NCBI GenBank assembly: GCA_003265975.1
Contig: QFBU01000060.1
Span: forward strand, 1 to 7,408
Direction of reading: 5' to 3'
Origin: Candidatus Marinamargulisbacteria bacterium SCGC AAA071-K20
GTDB lineage: Bacteria; Margulisbacteria; Marinamargulisbacteria; GCA-2716485; AAA071-K20
DNA length: 7,408 nucleotides
The translations under genes were made by a program, and so were the position numbers. This document shows, piece after piece, positions 1 to 5,889 of this stretch. Within the stretch, counting starts at the first letter, position 1, and each line of letters begins with the position of its first letter. The notes under the pieces were generated by a model. That model saw nothing but the letters and a program-made list of their open reading frames with translations, made no database searches and had not been told where the DNA came from.

Positions 1-47
1 TTCTAACTACAGTCTGTATTTTACTTCTAGGACTAGGGAGTATAACA

Positions 48-1016
48 ATGGCCAAAAACAAACTAGAAAAAGCAACATTCGCAGGCGGATGTTTCTGGTG
101 TATCGAAGCCGCTTTCGAAAACCACAATGGCGTAATTTCAGCCGTCTCTGGTTTTACAGGCGGATCCACAAAATCACCCACCTATAAAGAGGTGTCTCAA
201 GGTCAAACAGATCACCTAGAAGCCGTTGAAGTAATCTATAATTCAAGAGAGGTAAGTTACATAGACCTTGTAGAAACCTACTGGCATCAAATCGACCCAA
301 CTGACACTCAAGGCCAATTTGCCGACAAAGGTGATCATTACAAAACCGCTATCTTTTATCACTCAGAAGACCAACAAAGAATCGCAGAAGAGTCCAAAAA
401 AGAGCTAGAAGACTCAAAAAAATTCAAAAAACCCATCGTTACAAAAGTATTGCCAGCCGCTGCTTTTTTTCCAGCGAATGAGGCACACCAAAACTATTTC
501 AAAAAAAATGCGGTCCACTATAATAGCTATAAAAAAGGGTCCGGACGCGTGGACTTTATTAATAAAAATTGGAAAGGAACTCAAAGCGTGAAAAAACTAG
601 ATTTAAAAACAAAACTATCAGAACTAGAATATAGAGTCACTCAGGAAGACGGCACAGAACCCCCCTTCGAAAACGCCTACTGGGACAATAAAATAAAAGG
701 AATTTATGTTGATATTGTTGATGGAGATCCCTTGTTTAGTTCAACAGATAAGTTTGATTCCGGTACAGGATGGCCAAGTTTTACTAAACCCATCGATGAA
801 GACAATATAGAAAGAAAAACAGACTATAAACTAATATTCCCTAGAACTGAAATAAGAAGCAAACAAGCAAACTCACACCTAGGACACCTCTTCAAAGATG
901 GTCCTAAACCCACACGTCTCAGATACTGCATCAACTCAGCAGCGCTAAGATTCATACCAAAAAATAAACTCAAAGAAGAAGGCTACGAAAAGTATCTTTA
1001 TTTATTCAAAGAATAA
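48..1016 (+). CDS. msrAB: Bifunctional peptide-methionine (S)-/(R)-sulfoxide reductase MsrA-MsrB
   Basis: The 322-residue protein repairs oxidised methionine: MsrA reduces the S-sulfoxide and MsrB the R-sulfoxide. The MsrA domain (about residues 6-170) has the signature GCFWC, with catalytic Cys15 and a second Cys18. The MsrB domain (about 185-315) has SGTGWPSF, SHLGHLF (His277, His280) and RYCIN with catalytic Cys294. These are the only three cysteines. The MsrB zinc CxxC pairs are absent, and Thr240 sits where many MsrBs carry the resolving Cys (SGCGWPSF in E. coli). MsrB recycling therefore probably uses Cys18 or a direct reductant, which is inference. There is no signal peptide, so the protein is likely cytoplasmic. 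The start is set by AGGGAG at 35-40, 7 nt before the ATG. The gene stands alone, convergent with the next one with 18 nt between stops. Length and domain order match fused MsrABs. Confidence 0.97.
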   Translation: MAKNKLEKATFAGGCFWCIEAAFENHNGVISAVSGFTGGSTKSPTYKEVSQGQTDHLEAVEVIYNSREVSYIDLVETYWHQIDPTDTQGQFADKGDHYKTAIFYHSEDQQRIAEESKKELEDSKKFKKPIVTKVLPAAAFFPANEAHQNYFKKNAVHYNSYKKGSGRVDFINKNWKGTQSVKKLDLKTKLSELEYRVTQEDGTEPPFENAYWDNKIKGIYVDIVDGDPLFSSTDKFDSGTGWPSFTKPIDEDNIERKTDYKLIFPRTEIRSKQANSHLGHLFKDGPKPTRLRYCINSAALRFIPKNKLKEEGYEKYLYLFKE

Positions 1017-1034
1017 GTAAAGGGTAGGCGCCTA

Positions 1035-1976
1035 TTAACAAGAAAAAGAAAACTGCCCACCAACAGGAATCAAGATCCCTTTGACATAAAGTAGTTTCAT
1101 CTGACCCTTGTAAGGGGTAAAGGTAACCTTTTTTTGAGTCAGTATTCGGTTTTTATCTCGCTTAAGTTTTTTGTGTTTTGTACGAAATTGTTTTTCACCA
1201 GAAGGCGAATGCCAAACAGAAAATTTTTCATTTTCAGAATAAAGTAGAGCATATCTCTTCGAGCCAAACGTAATGTATTCCTGTTTCAAATCTCCCTTTT
1301 TATGGGGACTCCATACCGGATCCAAAATAAATGGCTTCCCTTTAAAATGGCCGTCAATTTCCTCGAGTTTTTGTCCTCGAATAACATATCTAAGCCAAGC
1401 TACTTGTTTTCCTTTTTCGTAAACGGTTGCAATACAGTCGTTAAAGTCAAAATAAATACTCCACCCCAAAATAACAGTAGCGCCACTAAATAATTCAAGT
1501 CTAAGTGCAAGTGCTTGCTTCCAATGTGGCTTTTTTTCTAATTTTAATCGGGCATTAAATGTAGATGGCAGTTTTTGATGCAACACGGCATAATAAATGA
1601 GTGCCTCAGGTAAGCTCAGTTGCTTAAACGACTGATAAAAAATCATTTTTTTGTAGGCTGTAAATTGGGGGAGATCATCATAAAACTCAGCGACATCAGC
1701 CGCTTCACTTAGTTGTAGTTTAAATAATTCAACATCAAATCCGGCCCCCACTTCTGCAAACTCGTCTTTGTATTCCATCGCAGCTTGCGACGATTCTTCG
1801 TCTTCAGATAAAATTTCTAAAGTATCTTCAATAATTACATCGTCGGCATCGGTAAGTCGCTCACTCTTAGTGCTAGAAGAGCTAGACTTTATTTTTTTAG
1901 TAGAGCCAGACTTTTTAGTACTCTTTAACGGACTAATCGGAACAAATCTATAAGCAGATATCGGATTCACATGCAT
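1035..1976 (-). CDS. Conserved-looking protein of unknown function, Ser/Lys-rich N-terminus
   Basis: I do not recognise this 313-residue protein. Residues about 18-40 are low-complexity Ser/Lys/Thr, and about 41-75 are strongly acidic (IIEDTLEILSEDEESS). A globular region follows, rich in aromatic and basic residues (for example GWSIYFDFNDCIATVYEKGK and a very basic KHKKLKRDKNR stretch). There is no signal peptide, clear membrane helix or catalytic motif I can name. The coding status is supported by a second, shrunken copy at 5724-5834 that preserves its reading frame. The ATG at 1976 has no Shine-Dalgarno, but a -10-like TATTAT ends 7 nt before it, so the mRNA may be leaderless. GTG at codon 3 is an alternative start and is the one still available in the remnant copy. 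It could be a lineage-specific structural or nucleic-acid-binding protein, but nothing seen proves that. Confidence 0.8.
   Translation of the reverse strand: MHVNPISAYRFVPISPLKSTKKSGSTKKIKSSSSSTKSERLTDADDVIIEDTLEILSEDEESSQAAMEYKDEFAEVGAGFDVELFKLQLSEAADVAEFYDDLPQFTAYKKMIFYQSFKQLSLPEALIYYAVLHQKLPSTFNARLKLEKKPHWKQALALRLELFSGATVILGWSIYFDFNDCIATVYEKGKQVAWLRYVIRGQKLEEIDGHFKGKPFILDPVWSPHKKGDLKQEYITFGSKRYALLYSENEKFSVWHSPSGEKQFRTKHKKLKRDKNRILTQKKVTFTPYKGQMKLLYVKGILIPVGGQFSFSC
1420..1481. repeat. Direct repeat block 1, copy 1 (partner 5725-5786)
   Basis: This 62-nt block inside the unknown gene matches 5725-5786 at 57 positions, same orientation. It is the right-hand limit of the duplicated segment; sequence to its left is not shared. 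Confidence 0.85.
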
Positions 1977-2014
1977 AAATAGTATAATACCGCGATCATA
2001 TTAGAATGCGTAAG
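1925..2014. repeat. Direct repeat block 2, copy 1 (partner 5789-5880)
   Basis: The first 49 nt (1925-1973) match 5789-5837 at 44 positions. The homology continues more weakly through the TATAAT element to a shared GTAAG (2010-2014 and 5876-5880). The duplicated unit therefore included the start and promoter region, not just coding sequence. Confidence 0.75.
1981..1989. promoter_or_regulatory. Two-way -10 element in front of the unknown gene
   Basis: On the minus strand TATTAT (1984-1989) ends exactly 7 nt before the ATG at 1976, so a transcript would begin at or next to the start codon. On the plus strand the same bases read TATAAT (1983-1988), a perfect consensus -10 pointing towards the micro-peptide region. 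No good -35 is visible for either direction. The element and about 25 nt to its right recur at 5838-5880, where the plus-strand TATAAT serves the outer-membrane protein gene. Confidence 0.45.
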
Positions 2015-2137
2015 TATTTTTCTTTTTTCATGCCTCAATTCCAGGTGCTATTTCAAATTCGTTATGGAAGCCTATTTGGAGATCTTTTTGACTATGTGGG
2101 TTCTCGGTGCGCTTACTTTATTAAAATAAATGTTTGA
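2006..2137 (+). CDS. Doubtful 43-aa ORF ahead of the tandem micro-peptides
   Basis: The frame runs from ATG 2006 to TGA 2135-2137 and would encode a hydrophobic, aromatic-rich 43-residue peptide (FSFFMPQFQVLFQIRYGSLF in the middle, one Cys, ending FIKINV). It begins about 18 nt after the plus-strand TATAAT at 1983-1988 and ends 52 nt before the first micro-peptide, so it could share a transcript. Against it, there is no Shine-Dalgarno before the ATG, no recognisable family and no second copy for comparison. It may be chance or the remains of a longer gene. Confidence 0.2.
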   Translation: MRKYFSFFMPQFQVLFQIRYGSLFGDLFDYVGSRCAYFIKINV

Positions 2138-2189
2138 AGTTCATTAAGCAGGGAATACCTTATTTATCAAGAAAAGGCAGGTTTTAATA

Positions 2190-2258
2190 ATGATGGATGA
2201 TATAAGAATAATTGACCCTATAAGTAAAGCAGATAAAGACTGGATATTATTTATGTAA
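2190..2258 (+). CDS. Micro-peptide A, 22 aa, ending DKDWILFM
   Basis: This 22-codon gene begins ATG ATG and ends in TAA. It is preceded by AGGCAGG at 2175-2181, 8 nt before the ATG. The peptide has a charged N-terminal half (MMDDIR...) and ends in the exposed hydrophobic pentapeptide WILFM. It aligns with the peptide at 2310-2378 over all 22 positions with no gap. Eleven residues are identical, and three of the differences are Asp/Glu exchanges. In the last eight codons the only differences are three synonymous changes and one Asp/Glu swap, which argues for translation and selection on the C-terminus. No Cys, Gln or signal peptide is present. The family is unknown to me. Possible roles are a substrate of the neighbouring amidoligase/transglutaminase operon, a signal, or a small toxin. 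Confidence 0.6.
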   Translation: MMDDIRIIDPISKADKDWILFM

Positions 2259-2309
2259 TAGATAGTTCCTAATATTAATAATTACAAACAAAAAGTGAGG
2301 TGAATGAAC

Positions 2310-2378
2310 ATGATTGAAGATAAAAAAATAACAGAATCTATAAATAATACAGACAAAGAATGGATCCTATTTATGTGA
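2310..2378 (+). CDS. Micro-peptide B, 22 aa, ending DKEWILFM (tandem paralogue of A)
   Basis: This is the second member of the pair, 22 codons from ATG 2310 to TGA 2376-2378. An in-frame ATG at 2304 would add two residues, but GAGGTG at 2297-2302 lies only 1 nt before it and 7 nt before ATG 2310, so 2310 is preferred. Starting there also makes it the same length as peptide A. The pair shares a ribosome-binding stretch of the form AAAAGnnAGGT, so the unit duplicated was larger than the coding part. Start-to-start distance is 120 bp. Its stop lies 7 nt from the stop of the convergent transglutaminase gene, with no terminator visible between. The peptide contains no Gln or Cys but has several Lys and Asp/Glu residues. 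The function is unknown. Confidence 0.62.
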   Translation: MIEDKKITESINNTDKEWILFM

Positions 2379-2385
2379 TTACTAA

Positions 2386-3243
2386 CTACCCAGGAAGGCT
2401 ATTAATCGAAATACATGATTTTAGAGTCGAGCTTGCAGAACCCATAAATGTCCCATCAACAGGGCTACAGTTGATGGGGATAAAACTAGAACACAACTTT
2501 ATATATTTATCACTACAACATTCCCCCGTACCAGGATCTAACCCCACCCAGCCAAGCTCAGGTACATAGCATTGAATCCAGGCATGCAAGTCATAAGTCT
2601 CTCGATACGAAGAGGTATCGTAATAATAGCCACTTACAAAGCCAGCGGGTACTCCTGCTATACGTAACATATCCATTACTAACACAGCAATGTCTCTACA
2701 TGTTCCCTGACACGAATATAAGGTATCAGAGCTCATTCTTGCAGCCCCAAATTCCCGATATTCAGTAACAAATGTTGCCTTTGCCCATTTAAGAAGTTGA
2801 AAAATAAACGATCCTAAATGATGATCCGATAAATCTAAAAGCCTATTTACTTGATTACCAAGAGTTTGTGAAGAGTCAGTAGTTAATAGGAAGGGCTGGA
2901 GTTCTGGAGATTCGTTCAAATAAGCAATAGTGTTTTCATGATATGAGATCGATTTTAAATTATCCAGCCGTTCCAATTCAGGAAAGGTTGTATCAATCAT
3001 TAATCTGGTATTAATATTTAAATGAGTCGTGCTGATTGGAGTGAAATTCATTTTTACACATGTATATGACTCATTATCAGTCTCAAGGAACAAACGTGTG
3101 GGTGTTGGTGAAACATCGACAGTTTGTGAAATAACTTTTTGACTTCTATTGTCTGTCGCTACCAATCGTAGCAGATGATCGTTAAGCACTATAGGTTCAC
3201 TGTACGAATATTGTGTAGAGTGATTAACTTCTAAAATTGCCAT
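2386..3243 (-). CDS. Transglutaminase-like cysteine protein with bacterial transglutaminase N-terminal domain
   Basis: The 285-residue protein has an N-terminal beta-rich domain (about 1-85, starting LEVNHSTQYSYSEPIVL), typical of the bacterial transglutaminase-like N domain. A transglutaminase/papain-fold core follows (about 140-260). The catalytic triad is visible: Cys182 in GTCRDIA, His220 in DLHAWIQCYVP and Asp236 in GWVGLDPGTG. The enzyme should cut or form amide bonds at peptide or isopeptide links, and in this operon type it is thought to act on the ATP-grasp product. There is no signal peptide, so it is cytoplasmic. The ATG directly abuts the TAA of the alpha-E gene, so the two are translationally coupled. 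The length is typical of the family. The substrate is not evident from sequence. Confidence 0.92.
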   Translation of the reverse strand: MAILEVNHSTQYSYSEPIVLNDHLLRLVATDNRSQKVISQTVDVSPTPTRLFLETDNESYTCVKMNFTPISTTHLNINTRLMIDTTFPELERLDNLKSISYHENTIAYLNESPELQPFLLTTDSSQTLGNQVNRLLDLSDHHLGSFIFQLLKWAKATFVTEYREFGAARMSSDTLYSCQGTCRDIAVLVMDMLRIAGVPAGFVSGYYYDTSSYRETYDLHAWIQCYVPELGWVGLDPGTGECCSDKYIKLCSSFIPINCSPVDGTFMGSASSTLKSCISINSLPG

Positions 3244-4227
3244 TTAATTAGTATAGGACAAAACCTTTTCTTCTGATAATTCAAAAAAAGTAATCTTAAT
3301 AAGATCATGAACTTCAGCAATTCTTGATTGAATACGTTCGTTGTATTCCTCAATTCCAAATTGGCTGATCTCTTTAATGTCAATAAAATCAAAATTTGCT
3401 TTCATTCGTCCTAATTTCTTTTCAACATTAGATTGAAAAGAACCGCCCTTGTTTTCAGTTATATTAAGAAGTGCTGTATGTGCTGCCTGTATGGAGAATC
3501 TAATAGATCGTGGCAGCTCATTATTCAGGAAAACAAACTCTAAAATAGAGTTTACAGTCATAACTCCATACGTTTTTTGGTACATTTCTGTTGCACTTAA
3601 AGAATCTAATACCGCTCGCCATTTAAATAAACTCGTAGAAGCATCATCCTTTAACTCGGTAAGCGTTCTATGGAAGTTATCAATGATTCGTGAAATTTGA
3701 TCAGTACGTTCAATGTACATGCCCAATTGTGAAAATTGCCATTCTTTATTGTGCGACATTGTATGAAACCATCCACCTTGAAATGAGCGAGTTCTTAATT
3801 TTAAATCATCTAATAATTCTAATAGGGCATCTCCATCTAATTTAGGAGATTCTGAAAATCCACTGATGCGTAAATATAACTCATTTATGTCCAGCCACAT
3901 TTCTGCCGTAATACGTTCTCGAATAGAGCGTGCATTTTCACGCGCATGCCAAATGACATTAAGTAGAGATTCCGAACATTCTGAATCTAAAATAAGTGTA
4001 TGTAAAACATTGTCTCTTTCTATCGTTTTATATTTTTCTGTATAACTATCTAGACACCCAACCGCAGAAAGTATTGCTTTCCAAAAATATTGAGTACCTG
4101 TACTTAAGTCCATAGATAATTTTAGATGAGCATCTAAAATACGTATTAATGACTCAGCTCGTTCTGAATGTCGTCCCATCCAATATAATGAGTTAGCTAC
4201 ACGACTTAACGTTATTTGATTATCCAT
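3244..4227 (-). CDS. Alpha-E domain protein (DUF403)
   Basis: The 327-residue, almost entirely helical protein opens with the family signature LSRVANSLYWMGRHSERAES (residues 7-26). It also keeps RENARSIRERI and the GWFHTMSHNKEWQFSQLGMYIERTDQ segment, both typical of the alpha-E (DUF403) family. The biochemical role is unproven; it is found almost always with circularly permuted ATP-grasp and transglutaminase-like genes and is presumed to be a partner or accessory enzyme. The start is strong: GGGGAG lies 9 nt before ATG 4227, inside the end of the ATP-grasp gene. The two genes overlap by 16 nt. It is a middle gene of a three-gene operon, with no sign of truncation. Confidence 0.93.
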   Translation of the reverse strand: MDNQITLSRVANSLYWMGRHSERAESLIRILDAHLKLSMDLSTGTQYFWKAILSAVGCLDSYTEKYKTIERDNVLHTLILDSECSESLLNVIWHARENARSIRERITAEMWLDINELYLRISGFSESPKLDGDALLELLDDLKLRTRSFQGGWFHTMSHNKEWQFSQLGMYIERTDQISRIIDNFHRTLTELKDDASTSLFKWRAVLDSLSATEMYQKTYGVMTVNSILEFVFLNNELPRSIRFSIQAAHTALLNITENKGGSFQSNVEKKLGRMKANFDFIDIKEISQFGIEEYNERIQSRIAEVHDLIKITFFELSEEKVLSYTN

Positions 4228-5642
4228 GTGTCTTTACTCCCCCCACCTTGGCTAGAATTTACAACCAAAGAATTTTCTTTTAACGCTACTCTTGAAAGTC
4301 CACCAGGTACTATTTTTATTTCCTCACCATAAATAATATAGGGTCTAAGATCAACATGCCTAGCCCCTAGTTTTCCATCTACATAAGAAGGAGACGTTGA
4401 GAAGTTTACTACAGGCTGTGCAATGTAATTTCTCGGGTCATCTAGGATTTTGTCTTTAAATTCAGCTTGCTCTTCCTTTGTTGATGCGGGGCCGACTAAC
4501 ATGCCGTATCCACCTGCTTCATTTACTGCTTTTACAACGAGTTTTGGAAGGTTTTCAATAACATATTTGAGATCAGTTTTGTCAGTGCAATTATATGTTT
4601 TAACATTTTTGAGCTTTGGTTCTTCATTTAAATAATATCGAATAAACTCTGGAACAAATGTATAAATCAATTTGTCGTCAGCAATTCCCGTACCCGGGGC
4701 GTTTACAAGTGCTACATTTCCATCTCGAAACGATTTAAATAAACCAGGAACTCCCAATAGAGAATCAGGATTGAAGGTCAACGGATCTAAATATGCATCA
4801 TCAATTCGTCTGTAAATAACGTGAACTCTTTTCAGTTCCTTAATAGTTTTCATGTATACTTTGTTGTCTTTAATTACTAAGTCACTCGCTTGTACGAGCG
4901 GGACACCTAATTTTCTTGCAAGAAACGAGTGCTCAAAGTAAGCCGAGTTGTAAATTCCTGGAGAAAGAATTGCTACTGTAGGGTTGTCGACATCTGAAAG
5001 ATATCGAAGCATACTGAGCAAGTGATCTGGATATTCTGAAATAGGTAAAATATTGCTTTTTTCAAAAAATGTTGAATACACCCGTTTCATGATTTCACGA
5101 TTTTCAAGCATATAGGCTACACCTGAAGGGCATCGTAAGTTGTCTTCAAGAACAACAAAGTCTCCATTCTCATCACGAATCAAGTCTGTACCTGTTATAT
5201 GGCACCAAATTGATTTTGCAGGAGTAATGCCCATACACTCTTTAAGAAAAGTTGATGAGTTAAGAATGTATTCCGATGGAATCTTTCCATCTTTTAAAAT
5301 CTTTTGGTCATTATAGATATCTTGAATGAATAAATTTAAGGCTTTAATCCGCTGCTGAAGCCCCTCTTCAATAACTTTCCATTCAGAAAAAGGGATCACT
5401 CGAGGAATAACATTCAGCGGAAAAATTCGCTCCGTTCCTCTCATGTCGTGATAAACATTAAAGGTTATACCCATTTTCATCATGCTTTTATCTATTAAAT
5501 CTTGTCTTGAATCTAGATCCTCTGATCCTAGTCCTTCTATATTTTCTTTGAGAGATTTGTGACTCTCTCTCACTACTTTATTTTTAAAAAACATTTCGTC
5601 AAACGCGGTTTTTGATTGATATTCTGATAGTGGATTGTTCAT
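4212..5642 (-). CDS. Circularly permuted ATP-grasp type 2 protein, predicted amidoligase
   Basis: The 476-residue protein is the predicted amide-bond-forming enzyme of the operon. It is expected to use ATP to activate a carboxylate and join it to an amine. Family hallmarks appear in order: FDEMFF (14-19), VVLEDNLRCPSG (163-174), YRRIDDAYLDPL, GVPGLFKSFRDGNVALVNAPG, LVVKAVNEAGGYGMLVG, RHVDLRPYI, VPGGLSRVA and the C-terminal GGGSKDTWIIK. These are the motifs of the CP-ATP-grasp (DUF404/DUF407) family, and the length is normal. No signal peptide is present. ATG 5642 has no Shine-Dalgarno, but a perfect TATAAT ends 7 nt upstream, suggesting a leaderless mRNA. The start is also supported because the family usually begins shortly before the FDEMF motif. 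The proteasome-like Anbu gene that often accompanies this trio is not in the window. Confidence 0.94.
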   Translation of the reverse strand: MNNPLSEYQSKTAFDEMFFKNKVVRESHKSLKENIEGLGSEDLDSRQDLIDKSMMKMGITFNVYHDMRGTERIFPLNVIPRVIPFSEWKVIEEGLQQRIKALNLFIQDIYNDQKILKDGKIPSEYILNSSTFLKECMGITPAKSIWCHITGTDLIRDENGDFVVLEDNLRCPSGVAYMLENREIMKRVYSTFFEKSNILPISEYPDHLLSMLRYLSDVDNPTVAILSPGIYNSAYFEHSFLARKLGVPLVQASDLVIKDNKVYMKTIKELKRVHVIYRRIDDAYLDPLTFNPDSLLGVPGLFKSFRDGNVALVNAPGTGIADDKLIYTFVPEFIRYYLNEEPKLKNVKTYNCTDKTDLKYVIENLPKLVVKAVNEAGGYGMLVGPASTKEEQAEFKDKILDDPRNYIAQPVVNFSTSPSYVDGKLGARHVDLRPYIIYGEEIKIVPGGLSRVALKENSLVVNSSQGGGSKDTWIIK

Positions 5643-5649
5643 GTATTTG

Positions 5650-5677
5650 ATTATAATCTTTTTTTAAAAAGTAACAA
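5650..5677 (-). promoter_or_regulatory. Promoter of the ATP-grasp/alpha-E/transglutaminase operon
   Basis: On the minus strand, TTGTTA (5672-5677, four of six matches to the -35 consensus) is followed by a 16-nt spacer and a perfect TATAAT (5650-5655). The ATG at 5642 lies 7 nt beyond, where transcription would normally begin, so the message is probably leaderless. No Shine-Dalgarno is seen. Confidence 0.65.
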
Positions 5678-5720
5678 GTACTTATATTTGCGTTTATTCC
5701 AAGAGAAACTATAAGTATTT
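5676..5720. repeat. Inverted repeat overlapping the operon's -35, candidate operator
   Basis: AAGTACTTATA (5676-5686) and TATAAGTATTT (5710-5720) are inverted copies, 10 of 11 positions matching, separated by 23 nt. The left copy contains the perfect 8-bp palindrome AAGTACTT and touches the -35 hexamer of the operon, so a bound protein would block or recruit polymerase. A related AAGTATTT occurs at 2012-2019, a similar distance upstream of the unknown gene's start. In AT-rich DNA chance is a real alternative. Confidence 0.3.
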
Positions 5721-5723
5721 TTT

Positions 5724-5834
5724 TTAAACGGTGGCAATACAGTCGTTAAAGTCGAAAGAAATACGCCACCCTAAAATAACAGTAGCCGTTAACCGACTAA
5801 TCGGAACAACTCTATAAGCAGATAGAGTATTCAC
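5724..5834 (-). pseudogene. Internally deleted remnant of the unknown gene at 1035-1976
   Basis: From GTG 5834 this strand reads 36 codons to TAA 5724-5726. The first part (SAYRVVPIS) matches residues 8-16 of the unknown protein (SAYRFVPIS). It then joins directly to a stretch matching its middle (ATVILGWRISFDFNDCIATV here; GWSIYFDFNDCIATV there). The intervening 441 nt (147 codons) are missing, so frame is kept across the junction. After ATV the copy runs into a stop and the homology ends. DNA identity is 57/62 and 44/49 in the two blocks. The original ATG is lost. It is most likely a decaying duplicate, though the kept frame leaves a small chance of a functional micro-protein. Confidence 0.75.
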
Positions 5835-5880
5835 ATGAAGTACATGGTATAATCCTGAGATTATGTTGAAATTTTGTAAG
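5725..5880. repeat. Direct repeat copy 2, collapsed by a 441-nt deletion
   Basis: Blocks 1 and 2 of the unknown gene lie side by side here (5725-5786 and 5789-5880), in the same orientation as the originals. Together with copy 1 they bracket the micro-peptide genes and the whole ATP-grasp operon. The block includes the promoter now used by the outer-membrane protein gene. Confidence 0.75.
5845..5853 (+). promoter_or_regulatory. Extended -10 promoter of the outer-membrane protein gene
   Basis: TGGTATAAT (5845-5853) is a full extended -10 (TGnTATAAT), 36 nt before the ATG at 5890. No convincing -35 is seen, which is usual for extended -10 promoters. AAGGAG at 5878-5883 gives the ribosome site, 6 nt before the ATG. 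The same bases read on the minus strand give a TATACC-like -10 towards the remnant gene. Confidence 0.6.
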
Positions 5881-5889
5881 GAGAAATAA

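Larger units (their letters stand above)
2171..2378 (+). repeat. Two-copy tandem duplication carrying the micro-peptide genes
   Basis: The coding parts 2190-2258 and 2310-2378 are identical at 53 of 69 positions without gaps. The ribosome-binding stretches just upstream also match with one indel. The remaining spacer is diverged, apart from a weak AGTTC match at 2138 and 2264. The duplication is therefore old, with the coding part better kept than the spacer. Confidence 0.65.

Noticed and set aside
1025..1034. TAGGCGCCTA palindrome between msrAB and the unknown gene as a terminator
   Set aside because: It is a perfect palindrome with no room for a loop and no T-run on either side, so the stem would be about 3 bp.
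1302..1493. 63-aa plus-strand frame inside the unknown gene
   Set aside because: It lies wholly antisense to a longer frame supported by a paralogous remnant, has no ribosome site and looks like no protein family.
1977..2385. CRISPR array or tRNA in the gene-poor stretch
   Set aside because: There are only two diverged copies, each an open frame, no regular short direct repeats and no cloverleaf-like pairing.
2360..2569. 69-aa plus-strand frame over the end of the transglutaminase gene
   Set aside because: It is antisense to the conserved C-terminal part of the transglutaminase protein and out of frame with micro-peptide B, which uses the bases up to 2378.
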